The position numbers were made by a program, and so were the translations under genes. The notes beneath the pieces are model-generated. The model worked only from the letters and a program-made list of their open reading frames with translations. It was not told the origin of the DNA and searched no databases. A stretch of 64,000 nucleotides of DNA from Streptomyces sp. WZ-12 (lineage in GTDB: Bacteria; Actinomycetota; Actinomycetes; Streptomycetales; Streptomycetaceae): positions 1,240,001 to 1,304,000 of the forward strand of contig NZ_CP118574.1 of NCBI RefSeq assembly GCF_028898845.1, in the 5' to 3' direction. Shown here one piece after another: positions 1 to 9,193 of the stretch (positions are counted from its first letter, which is position 1; each line of letters opens with the position of its first letter).

Positions 1-72
1 CAGGACGCGTAACGGGGCGGGCATCGCGTAGCGGGGAGTCGCGGCGCACCCGAAGGTGTCCGCCGCGGCTCC

Positions 73-780
73 CTACAACTTCAGCCCGTTCCGGGTGATG
101 TACCAGTTGTGGAAGGTGAGCAGTCCGCCGAGCAGCGCCAGCCACAGCACGGTGCTGACGAGCGGGAAGGAGTCCACCGGGATCGTGTAGGCCAGCACCA
201 CCCGCAGCGCCGCGTCGAGCAGGAAGACCGCGCCCCACACCGCCGTGACCAGCCGCAGGTGGTGACGGAACGTCGGCTCCACGTCCCAGCGCGCCTCCCA
301 TGCGACCAGCCCGGCCTCGCCGACCTTGGCGATGACGATGCCGCGCGAGGCCGTCATGATGAACGGACGCCGGGTGAGCAGCGTGCCGAGCACCCAGAAT
401 CCGATCGCGGCGGTCAGCCAACTGTCCCGGACCATCAACACCCGCGGGCTGCCGGTGATCGCCGACAGCAGCGCGCCGACCACCACCAGGCACAGCGTGA
501 ACACCGCCATCGCCTCCACGCGCCGCTGCCGCACGATGCCGTGGACGATCCACGGCAGCGTCAGCAGGCCGCCGGCGACCATCGAGAGCCACTGGCCGGC
601 GCCGAGCGCGCGCAGCCCGTAGTAGGAGCCGAGCGGGACGACGAGCTCGAAGAGCACCTGCGCCACGAGCCGTCGGCGCAGCCTGGCCGTGCGGCGTAAG
701 GCGGCCGCCGCGGCGTCCGGATCGGCCTGTGGTGCCGGGCCGGGGCCCATGGTGGGTGAGGGCGCATCCGCTGCGGTCAT
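73..780 (-). CDS. VC0807-like polytopic membrane protein
   Basis: A protein of about 235 residues with an Ala/Pro-rich cytosolic start and roughly five or six hydrophobic segments, beginning near FELVVPLGSYYGLRALG. The overall look matches the poorly characterised VC0807 family of integral membrane proteins; no enzymatic motif is visible. The ATG at 780 is chosen because it overlaps the TGA of the upstream TetR gene as ATGA (777-780), which implies one transcript and translational coupling. Codon 28 is TTA (699-697 on the minus strand), rare in Streptomyces and read by the bldA tRNA. Function is unknown; the partner regulator suggests a TetR-controlled membrane protein, possibly a response to a small molecule. 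Confidence 0.7.
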   Translation of the reverse strand: MTAADAPSPTMGPGPAPQADPDAAAAALRRTARLRRRLVAQVLFELVVPLGSYYGLRALGAGQWLSMVAGGLLTLPWIVHGIVRQRRVEAMAVFTLCLVVVGALLSAITGSPRVLMVRDSWLTAAIGFWVLGTLLTRRPFIMTASRGIVIAKVGEAGLVAWEARWDVEPTFRHHLRLVTAVWGAVFLLDAALRVVLAYTIPVDSFPLVSTVLWLALLGGLLTFHNWYITRNGLKL

Positions 781-1406
781 GACGTCCTCCTGGTGGCGCG
801 GTCGAAGAGGTCCGCCAACTCCCGGCCGGCGGCCCGCACATCGAGCTCGGGATCTCGGGTGGCGCGGCGCACCACGTCGTCGATGGCGGCGCGGATCGCC
901 CGGATCATCACCCACGGGTCGAAGTCGCAGAACTCGCCGGCGCGCTGCGCCTTGCGGAGCTGCTCCACTTGGAGGGCGAGGATCGACTCCGTGTGGCCGA
1001 GGAAGGCGACCACGCCGGGGGCGTCGCCGCGCAGGTGGGAGAGGACCTCGACCATCGCCGCGAGGTGGTTGGGGTACTCGGCGAGCAGGTCGAGGTTGCC
1101 CTCGATGGAGGCGCGCAGGCGATCCGCATAGGCCTCGTGCGCCTCGATGCGGGGACGGATGTACGCCTCGCCGAGCCGCATCACCTCGGTGACGACCTCG
1201 CGCATCAGGTCGTCCCGCCCGTCGAAGTGGTAGGAGATCATCCCCGTGCTGCTCAGCCCGGCGCGCTGCGCGATCTTCGCGAACGAGGCGCCGTGGTAAC
1301 CGACTTCGGCGATCACGTCGATCGCCGCGGCGACGATCTGGGCCCGGCGCCCGGTCTCCGTGAAGGAGGGCCTGGCCTTGCGCCCGGCCCCCTCTTGCTT
1401 GTCCAT
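777..1406 (-). CDS. TetR-family transcriptional regulator
   Basis: A regulator of about 209 residues. The N-terminal TetR helix-turn-helix is clear ([21 protein letters not shown], then [20 protein letters not shown]), followed by a variable all-helical ligand domain. The open frame extends to a TTG at 1430 and an ATG at 1424, but those lie inside a palindrome that looks like the operator, so I prefer the ATG at 1406. The SD is weak. It overlaps the downstream membrane-protein gene by ATGA, so it probably controls that gene and itself. The ligand cannot be predicted. Confidence 0.85.
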   Translation of the reverse strand: MDKQEGAGRKARPSFTETGRRAQIVAAAIDVIAEVGYHGASFAKIAQRAGLSSTGMISYHFDGRDDLMREVVTEVMRLGEAYIRPRIEAHEAYADRLRASIEGNLDLLAEYPNHLAAMVEVLSHLRGDAPGVVAFLGHTESILALQVEQLRKAQRAGEFCDFDPWVMIRAIRAAIDDVVRRATRDPELDVRAAGRELADLFDRATRRTS

Positions 1407-1413
1407 GCTATTT

Positions 1414-1461
1414 CTTGCTTGCATGAGCAAGACGATAGGGCGGTTTGCTCACCCGAGCAAG
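1414..1461. promoter_or_regulatory. Probable TetR operator pair
   Basis: Two inverted repeats lie side by side just upstream of the tetR start. The first, 1414-1431, has arms CTTGCT and AGCAAG around six bases. The second, 1445-1460, has arms TTGCTC and GAGCAA around four bases (ACCC). Both share the half-site TTGCT/AGCAA, as expected for two TetR dimer sites in an autoregulated promoter. They also lie upstream of the divergent amidase gene, which could be co-controlled. Confidence 0.55.
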
Positions 1462-1631
1462 AGGGCGCGCGGCGCGACGGTCACCACTCCCGCCCGGTGC
1501 GCACCCCAACGCGACGTCGCGAAGCGCGCCGCAATACCCTTTCGGCCAGCGGAAGTTGGTTTGATGACGACGTACGGACTACGAGTGCCGAGGTCAGGTC
1601 GGTCTCGGTGCGCCAGGGTGGGGAGGTATCC

Positions 1632-3056
1632 GTGGACGACAACGCGCTCTGCTGGCTCGACGGGACCGGGTTGGCGGGATTGATCCGCGCCCGGCGGGTG
1701 TCCGCCGCGGAGGTGATGCGGGCCCACCTGGAACGCATCGCGGCGATCGACCCGAAGGTCACCGCGATGGTGACGGTGCTCGCCGAGCGGGGGCTCGCGG
1801 CGGCCCGCGCCGCGGACGCGGCGGTGGCGGCGGGCCAGGCGGTGGGCCCGCTGCACGGCGTGCCGTTCACCGTCAAGGACTCGCTGGACGTGGCGGGCGC
1901 GGTGACCACCCGCGGCTCGTTGCTCTTCCGGGACCGGGTGCCCGCCGCGGACGCGACCGCGGTGGCCCGGCTGCGGCGGGCCGGCGGCATCGTGCTGGGC
2001 AAGACGAACCTGCCGGAGTTCTCCTACTGGACCGAGACCGACAACCTGCTCGTCGGCAGGTCGCGCAATCCGTGGGACGGCGAGCGGACCCCGGGCGGGT
2101 CCAGCGGCGGCGAATCGGCCGCGATCGCCGCCGGGTTGTCGCCGTTGGGGCTCGGCAGCGACGTGGCCATCTCGGTGCGCGGCCCCGCCCACGACACCGG
2201 CATCGTCGCGCTGAAGGCCACCCGGGGGCGGATCCCGATCACCGGGCACTGGCCCGAAGTGCCGCACCGCTTCTGGCACGTCGGCCCGATGGCCCGCAGC
2301 GTGCGGGACATCGCCACCGCGTTGCGGGTCCTCGCCGGACCCGACGGCGTCGACGGTCAGGTGCGGCACTCCCCTCCCCTGGACGACCGGTCCCCGGGCC
2401 AACGGCCGCGGGACCTGACCGGGTTGCGGGTGGGCTGGGCCTGCGAGCCGACATTCGGCCCGGTGGACGGTGCGGTCGCCGGCACCGTCGCGGCCGCCGC
2501 CGACGCGCTGCGCGAGCTGGGCTGCACGGTCGAGGCCGCCGCACCGCAGGGGCTGGCGGAGATCGACGCGACCGAGCTGAGCACGGTGCTGTTCACCGCC
2601 GAGGCGGTGCCGTACTTCCGACGGGCGGCGGCCGGCCGCGAGCACGAACTGCACCGGGTCACCCAACGGGCCCTCGACGCACCCGACATCGCGCTGGCCG
2701 ACTACCTCGCCGCCCAACGGCAGGTCGAGGCGCTCGACGCCCTGTTCGCCGGCTACTTCGAGCGGTACGACGCCCTGCTGTGCCCGGTGTGTCCGGTCCC
2801 CGCGCCCCCGCACGCCCGCTCCACGCTCCGCATCGGCGGGGCCACCGTCCCGGCGCGCGGCATCATGCGGGCGACCGTGCCGTTCAACCTCACCGGCCTC
2901 CCGGCGCTCTCACTGCCGTTCGGCACCACCGCCGACGGCCTGCCCATCGGCGTCCAACTCGTCTCCCGCTGGTACGCCGAGACCACCGTCCTGCGCCTGG
3001 GCGCCGCGCTGGAAGCCGTCAGCCCGGTCCGCAACCGCCGTCCCGAGCTGATCTGA
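1632..3056 (+). CDS. Amidase-signature family hydrolase
   Basis: A 474-residue cytosolic enzyme of the amidase-signature family, which hydrolyses amide bonds with a Ser-cisSer-Lys triad. Lys82 (GVPFTVKDS), Ser157 (GGSSGG) and Ser181 (AISVRG) have the spacing of the known triad (24 residues between the two serines). The usual glycine pair before the nucleophile (GGSIR) is replaced by AIS, so the oxyanion-hole loop differs from classical members. GatA is unlikely because no gatB or gatC is nearby. The start is the GTG at 1632, preceded by GGGAGG. The substrate is unknown. The 3-prime end overlaps an antisense carbonic-anhydrase reading frame. Confidence 0.85.
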   Translation: MDDNALCWLDGTGLAGLIRARRVSAAEVMRAHLERIAAIDPKVTAMVTVLAERGLAAARAADAAVAAGQAVGPLHGVPFTVKDSLDVAGAVTTRGSLLFRDRVPAADATAVARLRRAGGIVLGKTNLPEFSYWTETDNLLVGRSRNPWDGERTPGGSSGGESAAIAAGLSPLGLGSDVAISVRGPAHDTGIVALKATRGRIPITGHWPEVPHRFWHVGPMARSVRDIATALRVLAGPDGVDGQVRHSPPLDDRSPGQRPRDLTGLRVGWACEPTFGPVDGAVAGTVAAAADALRELGCTVEAAAPQGLAEIDATELSTVLFTAEAVPYFRRAAAGREHELHRVTQRALDAPDIALADYLAAQRQVEALDALFAGYFERYDALLCPVCPVPAPPHARSTLRIGGATVPARGIMRATVPFNLTGLPALSLPFGTTADGLPIGVQLVSRWYAETTVLRLGAALEAVSPVRNRRPELI

Positions 3057-3653
3057 GCCGGGGCCAGAACCCGCCCGATGGGTCAGGCCCCAGGCGAACT
3101 GGGTCGCCGCGGCGCCGAGCGGGCGGAAGGCGCGGGCGATGGCGTCCCAGGTGCGGAACTCGGCGGTGCGGTCGTCGTAGTGCCAGGCGTGCAGGCGGAG
3201 TCGGCGGGTGGCGAGGCGGCGGGTCACGCAGGGGTAGGTGCGCAGGTGGTGGAGCTGGGTGAGCAGGTGCCGCTCTTGCGGAGTGTGGCCGCCGGCGGGG
3301 CGGGCGTCGGGGTCGGGCTGGTGGGCGGCGCGGGTGAACCAGTTGCGGGTCAACGGGAGTTCGGGCGGGGCCGGGTCGTTCCGGAGGGCGCTCAGGGCCG
3401 CGCAGTCGGTGTGGCCGCACAGGATGACGTCGGGGACCTGGAGGGCGCCGAGGGCGAATTCGAGGGTGGCGGCGGTCCCGCACCGGGCGTCGGGCCGGTA
3501 GCGGGGGACGACATGGGCCGCGGTGCGGAGCTCGTGGAGTTCGCCGGGGGCGGTACCGGTGAGGAGGGTGGGCACGACGCGGGAGTCGGAGCAGGTGATG
3601 AACAGCGCCCGGGGAGTGGGGCGGGCGGCCGGGTCCTGGGCGGAAAAGGGCAT
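2910..3653 (-). CDS. Beta-class carbonic anhydrase-like protein
   Basis: The frame encodes about 247 residues. The zinc-site motifs of beta-carbonic anhydrases are intact: Cys21-x-Asp23-Ser-Arg25 (ITCSDSRV) and His81-x-x-Cys84 (CGHTDCAAL). The family interconverts CO2 and bicarbonate in the cytosol. The ATG at 3653 has GGAG about 10 bases upstream. The recognisable domain ends near residue 195; the frame then continues for about 147 bases antisense to the end of the amidase gene before meeting a stop, giving a low-complexity tail. Either the overlap is real or a frameshift has removed the original stop near 3060. Confidence 0.75.
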   Translation of the reverse strand: MPFSAQDPAARPTPRALFITCSDSRVVPTLLTGTAPGELHELRTAAHVVPRYRPDARCGTAATLEFALGALQVPDVILCGHTDCAALSALRNDPAPPELPLTRNWFTRAAHQPDPDARPAGGHTPQERHLLTQLHHLRTYPCVTRRLATRRLRLHAWHYDDRTAEFRTWDAIARAFRPLGAAATQFAWGLTHRAGSGPGSDQLGTAVADRADGFQRGAQAQDGGLGVPAGDELDADGQAVGGGAERQ

Positions 3654-3723
3654 GGCGGCACTCCAGTGGGGTGGGTGGGGGTGGGCTCGTGCGGGTCCCG
3701 TAGGGCACAAGAAGCAGTAACAG

Positions 3724-5301
3724 TCAGGGAGTTGGCGGCGCGCCCGGCAGGGTGACCGTGAAGCGGGCGCCGCCGCGCTCCGCATCGCCGACCTCGATGT
3801 GGCCGCCGTGTCGCTGGACGACGTCGCGGACGATCGCCAGGCCCAGGCCGGCGCCGCCCTCGTCGCGGGTGCGGGCGTCGTCGAGGCGGATGAAGCGGGT
3901 GAAGATGCGCGCGCGGTCGTCGGGCGGGACGCCGGGGCCGTCGTCGGTGACGTCCAGGGCGACGGTGCCGGCCGCGCCGGGCCGCACCGCGACGCGGACC
4001 GTGGAGCCGGCGTGGCGCTGGGCGTTGTCGAGCAAGTTGCCCAGTACGCGGGCGAGTTGGGTCCGGCTGCCCTCGACCGGTACCGCCGCGTCGGGCAGGG
4101 ACACGGCGGTCGGCAACCGGTCGCCGATCCGGTGCGCCAGCTCGTCCCGGACGAGTTCGGCCAGGTCCAGGCGCTCGGCGCGGGGCCGTTCGCCGGCGTC
4201 CAGGCGGGCCAGCAGCAGCAGGTCGGAGGCGACCCGTTCCAGACGGACGGTGTCCTCGATCAGGCCGTCCAGCTCCAGCAGTTCGGGGTGGGCGCGGGCG
4301 ACCTCCAGTTGGGTGCGGAGGCTGGCGATCGGGCTGCGCAGCTCGTGGGAGGCGTCGGCGACGAACTGCCGCTGCCGCTCCACCGAGGTCTCCAGGGCGG
4401 CGAGGGTGGCGTTGGTGGTCCGGGCGAGGCGGGCGACCTCGTCGCGCGAGGCGGGTTGGGGGACCCGGCGGGAGAGGTCGCCGCCCATGATCTCGGCGAG
4501 CTCGGCCCTGATGCCCTCAACGGGGCGCAGGGCACGGCGGGTCACCAACCAGGTCACCAGGGCCACCACCAGCAGCAGCGCCGGCAGCCCGAGGAGCATG
4601 GCGTCGCGCACCCCGCCCACCGCCTGCCGTTCGGTGTCGAGGGAGGAGCCCGCGTAGACGGTGACGGTCCGGCCCTCCGGGGTGGTGGCGAGCAGCCCGG
4701 CCACTCGGAAGTCCTGGCCGGCGGGGTGGTCGTGGTGCAGCCACAGGGTGACGGTGCGGAACCCGGCATGATCGGCCACGGACCCGCGGGCCGGGGCGTC
4801 GTCATCGTCGTCGCCGCGGTCCCGGTGGTCGTCGTCGGGCTTGCCCTCGGGGTGCGGGGCGCGGGCGAAGTCGGCCATGGGCGGGGCGTGGTGGAGGTCG
4901 TCGTCGGCGGAGAGCACCTTGCGGTCGGCGTCGACCACCTGCACCGGCCGGTCGTCCTCGTCGGGCAGGTCGAGGTGGTCGACGGGCGTGCCGACCGCGA
5001 CCTGGGTGGCGACCTCGCGGGCGGCCACCTCCGCCTGGAGGCCCGCGCTGTCGACGAGGTTGCGCTGGAGCACGGCGAGCACCCCGACGCCGGCGGCGAC
5101 CAGGGCCAGCGCCACCACGAGCGTGGACGCCAGGGTCGTGCGGGCCCGGACCGATCCCCACCAGCGGGGCGGGTGGGCGTCGGTCGGCGGGGCGGCGGGG
5201 CGGTCCGGCCCGGGCACCGTCGCGGGCCCGGAGCCGGAGCCGGAGCCGGAACCGGCCGCCTCAGCGGTTTCGGACGCCGGCTCCGTCGTGCGCTCAGCCA
5301 C
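3724..5301 (-). CDS. Two-component sensor histidine kinase
   Basis: A 525-residue membrane kinase. It has a cytosolic Gly-Ser/Pro-rich start (residues 17-45, encoded partly by a short tandem GGAGCC-type repeat), TM1 about 57-78, an extracellular sensor region, TM2 about 234-255, then HAMP, HisKA with phospho-His319 (DASHELRSP), an N-box at Asn426 (NLLDNAQRH) and G-boxes DDGPGV and GAGLGL. The sensor region is very rich in Asp and His (about residues 111-170, with a DDDHRDRGDDDDD stretch), which suggests a cation as signal; that is inference. The GTG start overlaps the response-regulator stop by 8 bases, so the pair is co-translated. Confidence 0.93.
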   Translation of the reverse strand: MAERTTEPASETAEAAGSGSGSGSGPATVPGPDRPAAPPTDAHPPRWWGSVRARTTLASTLVVALALVAAGVGVLAVLQRNLVDSAGLQAEVAAREVATQVAVGTPVDHLDLPDEDDRPVQVVDADRKVLSADDDLHHAPPMADFARAPHPEGKPDDDHRDRGDDDDDAPARGSVADHAGFRTVTLWLHHDHPAGQDFRVAGLLATTPEGRTVTVYAGSSLDTERQAVGGVRDAMLLGLPALLLVVALVTWLVTRRALRPVEGIRAELAEIMGGDLSRRVPQPASRDEVARLARTTNATLAALETSVERQRQFVADASHELRSPIASLRTQLEVARAHPELLELDGLIEDTVRLERVASDLLLLARLDAGERPRAERLDLAELVRDELAHRIGDRLPTAVSLPDAAVPVEGSRTQLARVLGNLLDNAQRHAGSTVRVAVRPGAAGTVALDVTDDGPGVPPDDRARIFTRFIRLDDARTRDEGGAGLGLAIVRDVVQRHGGHIEVGDAERGGARFTVTLPGAPPTP

Positions 5302-5971
5302 GGTCCACCGCCAGCCGGTAACCGGCCCCGCGCACCGTGGTGATCGAGCGCCGGCCGAACGGCGCGTCGATCTTCCGCCGCAGCGCGCTGATGTAGACCT
5401 CGATGATGTTCGGGTCGCCGTCGTACGCGAAGTCCCAGACGTGCTCCAGTATTTCCGCCTTGGAGACCACATGGCCGGAGCGCGACGCCAGGTACTGAAG
5501 GACCGCGAACTCCTTGGCGGTGAGGGTGATCTCGGTCTCGCCGCGGGTGCAGCGGTGGCGGTTCGGATCCAGGGCGAGGTCGCCGATCCGGATCACGGGG
5601 CTGCCGCCGCGGGTCCGGCGGCGCAGCAACGCCCGGACGCGGGCGAGCAGGACCACGTAGGAGAACGGCTTAGTGAGGTAGTCGTCGGCGCCGGTGTCCA
5701 GGCCCTCCGCCTCGTCGTACTCGCCGTCCTTGGCGGTCAGCATCAGGATCGGCGTCTCGTCACCGGCCGCCCGCAGGGCCGCGCAGAGACGGTAGCCGTT
5801 CATGCCGGGCAGCATGATGTCCAGGATGAGCAGGTCGTAGCCCTGGTTGGTGGCCAGGTGCAGCCCCTCGCGGCCGTCGTGTGCCACGTCCACGGCGAAG
5901 CCCTCGGCAGCCAGCCCCTTGGCCAGGGTGGTGGCGAGGCGCTTCTCGTCCTCCACGATCAGCAAGCGCAT
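5294..5971 (-). CDS. OmpR/PhoB-family response regulator
   Basis: A 225-residue regulator: receiver domain with phospho-acceptor Asp51 (LLILDIMLPGMNGY) and the TKPF lysine, then a winged-helix DNA-binding domain (LTAKEFAVLQYLASRSG to VRGAGYRLAV). It is the partner of the kinase that overlaps its end. The ATG at 5971 begins the canonical MRLLIVEDE; an upstream ATG at 6013 would run into the promoter repeats. The divergent PepSY gene and direct repeats in the shared promoter suggest that this regulator controls that gene and its own operon. Confidence 0.95.
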   Translation of the reverse strand: MRLLIVEDEKRLATTLAKGLAAEGFAVDVAHDGREGLHLATNQGYDLLILDIMLPGMNGYRLCAALRAAGDETPILMLTAKDGEYDEAEGLDTGADDYLTKPFSYVVLLARVRALLRRRTRGGSPVIRIGDLALDPNRHRCTRGETEITLTAKEFAVLQYLASRSGHVVSKAEILEHVWDFAYDGDPNIIEVYISALRRKIDAPFGRRSITTVRGAGYRLAVDRG

Positions 5972-5994
5972 GCCGCCAGCCTGCCAGACGCTTC

Positions 5995-6031
5995 CTGAAG
6001 CGCTCTTCAGCAACCTTCAGGCCCGCTTCAG
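5995..6031. promoter_or_regulatory. TTCAG direct repeats in divergent promoter
   Basis: TTCAG occurs at 6006-6010, 6016-6020 and 6027-6031, that is at steps of 10 and 11 bases, and an inverted copy (CTGAAG) lies at 5995-6000. Helically phased direct repeats are the normal target of OmpR-type regulators. The site lies between the response-regulator gene and the PepSY gene. Binding is inferred. Confidence 0.5.
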
Positions 6032-6111
6032 CCACCGCACGGCACGGTGGTGGACGTTCCGACCCGCCGTCCGGCCGGCCCGGACCGGCCGCCGTACTCA
6101 GGAGGTTTCCC

Positions 6112-6546
6112 ATGGCTCCCACCCGCTTCCACCGCGCGCTCACCGGCCGCCGCCGCTGGCTCGCGGCCGGCGCAGCCGTGGCCGTGCTCGCCGCGGGCGG
6201 CACCGCGGCCGCGGTCGCCGCCACCGACGGCGCGACCACCCCCGCCACTCAGAACGCGGCCAGCACGGCGGCCGATACGGCGACCGGCACCACCGCCGAC
6301 AACACGGCCGGCAACGGCTCCGGTACGGCGTCCACCGCCCCGGACGACGGCCAGCAGCGGGCCGTCGACGTCGCGCGCCGCACCGTGCCGGGCGGCCGCG
6401 TCGTCTCGGTGGAGCCGGATCACGAGCACGGCGTCCGCGTCTGGGAGGTGGAGCTGCGCACCGGCAACGGCGTCGAGCACGAGGTCGACGTCAGCCGGGC
6501 CAACGGCACGGTGGTCAGCCACTCCGTCGACCACGACGACGACTGA
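6112..6546 (+). CDS. Secreted or anchored PepSY-domain protein
   Basis: A 144-residue protein. It has a basic start (TRFHRALTGRRRW), a hydrophobic segment about residues 14-35 (signal peptide or anchor), a Thr/Ala-rich linker, then one PepSY domain (about 80-140: AVDVARRTVPGGRVVSVEPDHE, WEVELRTGNGVEHEVDVSRANGTVV). It ends in SHSVDHDDD, acidic and His-containing like the partner kinase's sensor. A strong AGGAGG precedes the ATG at 6112. PepSY proteins beside two-component systems are common in actinobacteria and may act as extracytoplasmic modulators; the exact role is not known. Confidence 0.85.
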   Translation: MAPTRFHRALTGRRRWLAAGAAVAVLAAGGTAAAVAATDGATTPATQNAASTAADTATGTTADNTAGNGSGTASTAPDDGQQRAVDVARRTVPGGRVVSVEPDHEHGVRVWEVELRTGNGVEHEVDVSRANGTVVSHSVDHDDD

Positions 6547-6872
6547 GACGGCTGCGACGCTGCGACGGCTGAAAAGGCCACCGGCATGACGGCCGGATGA
6601 CGGCCGTACGGTGGCCGGAACGACCGCCCGGCCGGCGCGCCACGGGCGCGGTGCGCCGGCCGGGCCCCGTCCCGCGGCCTCGGCCGAGGAGCGGGCAGCG
6701 GGCGAAGTCGCGGCGGGGGAGCCAATCCCCGCTGCCGTCTTCGGAGTTGAGGGGAGACCGTGCCCGGGGCCCCACCGGGGACGGTCGTCCCGCCTGGACG
6801 GGCCACACCCCCGGTGTGTTAAGAAAGCGTCAATAAGGACGCCGGAAGAGCACACCGAGGGGTGGAGAACGC
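6547..6872. other. Gene-free gap before the PucR gene
   Basis: I find no convincing gene in these 326 bases. Near the start lies a possible terminator for the PepSY gene: arms GGCCACCG (6576-6583) and CGGTGGCC (6609-6616) around 25 bases that contain a tandem ATGACGGCCG. A relatively AT-rich patch at about 6818-6840 (GTTAAGAAAGCGTCAATAAG) probably belongs to the promoter of the next gene. Confidence 0.4.
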
Positions 6873-7934
6873 GTGACGGGGCGAAAGCTGCCCGAGGAGT
6901 TTTTGGACGGGTATGCGGGGGTCCTCTCCGATGTCGCGCAGACCGGCCGGCGGCTGAACCGCGATGAGCTCCAGGCGCGCCGTGCCGCCGGTGAGCGGGC
7001 CGCCGAGGCCGGGCACAGCCTGCGGGCCCTGGTCAATGCGCACCTCGCGGTGACCCGGGCGGCCTGGCCGCGGTCCGCCTCGGCGCCGACCGACAGCGTC
7101 CTGGCCGCGCTCGCCCAGGCCGTGGACGCGCTGGCCGGCGGCTACGAGCGGGCGCAGCACCTCGCGGTGCGGCAGGAGGAGGCCACGCGCCGGGAGTTCA
7201 TCGACGACCTGCTCTACGGGGGCAGCGATCTGGGGCGGCTGGCGGAGCGGGCGGAACGCTTCGGGCTGCGGCTGTCGCACGCCCATGCCGTCGCGGTGGC
7301 CGAGGGGTCCGAGGCGTACGCGGAGGCGGATCCGGTGGCCCGGCGGGTGCAGCAGGCCCTGGTGGGGCGGTTCGGGGACCGGCAGTTGCTGCTCACCACC
7401 AAGGAGGGCCGGCTGATCTGCATCGCGCCGGGCGACGCGGCCGAGGTGCTGGACTGCTTCGCGCGCGAGGCGCAGCAGGCCATCGGCGGGGTGCGGGTGG
7501 CGGTGGGCCGGACGCACGCCGGCGCCGGGGGCATCGTGCAGTCCTACGAGGAGGCGCTCAACGCGCTGGAACTGGCCGAACGGATGGGACTGGGCGACCC
7601 CGTGCTGTACGCCGCGGACCTGCTGGTCTATCCGGTGCTCACGCGGGACCGGCAGGCCATGGCCGATCTGGTGCGCAGCACGCTGGGCCCGCTGCGGGAG
7701 GCGCGCGGCGGGGCCGGGCCGCTGTTGGGGACGCTGGCGGTGTACTTCGACTCGGGGTGCATAGCGGCGGAGGCCGCGCGACGGCTGTCGCTGAGCGTGC
7801 GGGCGCTGACGTACCGGCTGGCGCGGGTGCACCAGCTCACCGGGGCCGATCCGGCCGATCCGGTGCACCGCTACACCCTGCACACCGCCGTGATCGGCGC
7901 CCGGCTGCTGGACTGGCCGGCCCAGGAGTTGTGA
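6873..7934 (+). CDS. PucR/CdaR-family transcriptional regulator
   Basis: A 353-residue soluble protein with the PucR/CdaR layout: a helical N-terminal region, a central GGDEF-like fold (about residues 110-245, including QQAIGGVRVAVGRTHAGAGGIVQSYEEALNAL split by short loops) and a C-terminal PucR helix-turn-helix (CIAEAARRLSLSVRALTYRLARVHQLTG region, about 295-330). The GTG at 6873 is used as start. Family members respond to nitrogen or carbon metabolites, but no obvious target gene adjoins it: the next gene is convergent. The likely target is elsewhere or itself. Confidence 0.85.
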   Translation: MTGRKLPEEFLDGYAGVLSDVAQTGRRLNRDELQARRAAGERAAEAGHSLRALVNAHLAVTRAAWPRSASAPTDSVLAALAQAVDALAGGYERAQHLAVRQEEATRREFIDDLLYGGSDLGRLAERAERFGLRLSHAHAVAVAEGSEAYAEADPVARRVQQALVGRFGDRQLLLTTKEGRLICIAPGDAAEVLDCFAREAQQAIGGVRVAVGRTHAGAGGIVQSYEEALNALELAERMGLGDPVLYAADLLVYPVLTRDRQAMADLVRSTLGPLREARGGAGPLLGTLAVYFDSGCIAAEAARRLSLSVRALTYRLARVHQLTGADPADPVHRYTLHTAVIGARLLDWPAQEL

Positions 7935-7992
7935 CCGCGGCGACCGCCGGGGGAGCAGGGGCGGTGGAGGACGTCGAGGAGCAGCAGGGCGG

Positions 7993-8016
7993 CGCCGGCC
8001 GGGGCGGCGGCCGGCG
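7993..8016. terminator. GC-rich hairpin between convergent genes
   Basis: Arms CGCCGGCC (7993-8000) and GGCCGGCG (8009-8016) enclose an 8-base loop between the PucR stop and the CPBP protease stop. There is no T-tract, as is usual in Streptomyces. It could end transcription from both sides. Confidence 0.4.
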
Positions 8017-8036
8017 GCGACGCTGGCCGTCGCCGG

Positions 8037-8966
8037 TTACCGCAGGGCCGCGCCCCACCGCCCACGAGCCAGGCCGAAGACCGCGGACGTGGCCGCCAAC
8101 CAGCCCAGTTCGAGCACCGCGGCATGCGCCGGGGCGATCGTCGCCGACCAGCCGGCGCCGCGGGCCACGCCCTCGAAGACCACGCGGTTGACGCTCAGGA
8201 AGGCGAGGTGGGTGCCGATCGCCGTCCAGAGCGGCGCGGGGCCCGGGACGGTCCGGGCGGCGACCAAGGTGAGGCCGAAGGCGCCGAGTTGGACGAGGTA
8301 TCCGACGGGGTCCCGGCCACCGGGGGCGAGGCCCAGGGGCGGGGGCGGGTCGCCGAACAGCGGGGCGACCCCGGCCTGGACGACGGTGACGGCCACCGGG
8401 ACGGCCAGGAAGACCAGGGTCGTGCCCAGCGCCGGGAGCGCACCGCCGAACCGGGCGCGCAGCGCCGCCCAGGTGTAGCCGCGCAGGGCGGTCTCCTCCG
8501 GCAACGCCTCCAGCAGCAGCGCGACGGGGGCGTTGCGGACGAGGAAGGCGAGCAGCGCCGGCGGATCCGGCGCGGCCCAGCGGACCCACCCGGCCGCGGT
8601 GCCCGCCCCGAGGACCGCCGCGGCGCAGCAGGTGGTGACGATCAGCCCGCGCAGGAAGGCCCGGAGCGCGCCGCGTCCGGGGCCAAGTCCCAGCTCGGGC
8701 AGGGCAGTTACGGTCCGCTGGCGGGCGTGCACGGCGAGCACCGCGGGGACCGCCAGGGCGCTCACCAGGGCGGCGCGGAGCAGCTCTCCGGCGTACCCGT
8801 CGGCGCCCAGGAGGCGGGCGAGTTCCGGGCCGGCGGCGTTGCCGGCGCCCAGGGCGCTGGCCATCAGCGCGCCGCCGAGGAGCGCCCGGCCGCATGCCTG
8901 GCGCGCGGGGCCGGCGGTGGATGTGCGGGTGCTGTCGCGGGAGGTCGTGGTGGTCACGGCCCACAT
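8037..8966 (-). CDS. CPBP-family intramembrane metalloprotease
   Basis: A 309-residue polytopic protein with about seven hydrophobic segments. The CPBP (Abi/CAAX protease) motifs are present: Glu157-Glu158-x-x-x-Arg162 (LPEETALRG) followed by the downstream conserved His (GTHLAFLSVN). The family includes CAAX-like prenyl endopeptidases and bacteriocin-immunity proteins, with the glutamates and histidines as catalytic or metal-binding residues. The ATG at 8966 is preceded by GGGAG. The gene stands alone between a convergent regulator and a convergently arranged intergenic gap; its substrate is unknown. Confidence 0.85.
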   Translation of the reverse strand: MWAVTTTTSRDSTRTSTAGPARQACGRALLGGALMASALGAGNAAGPELARLLGADGYAGELLRAALVSALAVPAVLAVHARQRTVTALPELGLGPGRGALRAFLRGLIVTTCCAAAVLGAGTAAGWVRWAAPDPPALLAFLVRNAPVALLLEALPEETALRGYTWAALRARFGGALPALGTTLVFLAVPVAVTVVQAGVAPLFGDPPPPLGLAPGGRDPVGYLVQLGAFGLTLVAARTVPGPAPLWTAIGTHLAFLSVNRVVFEGVARGAGWSATIAPAHAAVLELGWLAATSAVFGLARGRWGAALR

Positions 8967-9193
8967 GTGCCCGTGGCTCCCGGGGGCGCACTCGGGGTTA
9001 CCCCGGCCGCGCGGCGAAATCGTTCCGCGGGAGGAGTCGCCCCGCCCGGCGCTGCGCCGATGGGTCCAGGCGGCTGGGCACAACGGCGTACCCGGGCGGG
9101 CGTACCGCCGCGCCCGGCCGGGCCACCACGGGAGGCGGTGGTCCGACCGGGCGCGTCAACGGGTCCTGCTGGGCGGGCGGTTCAGGCCGGGGT

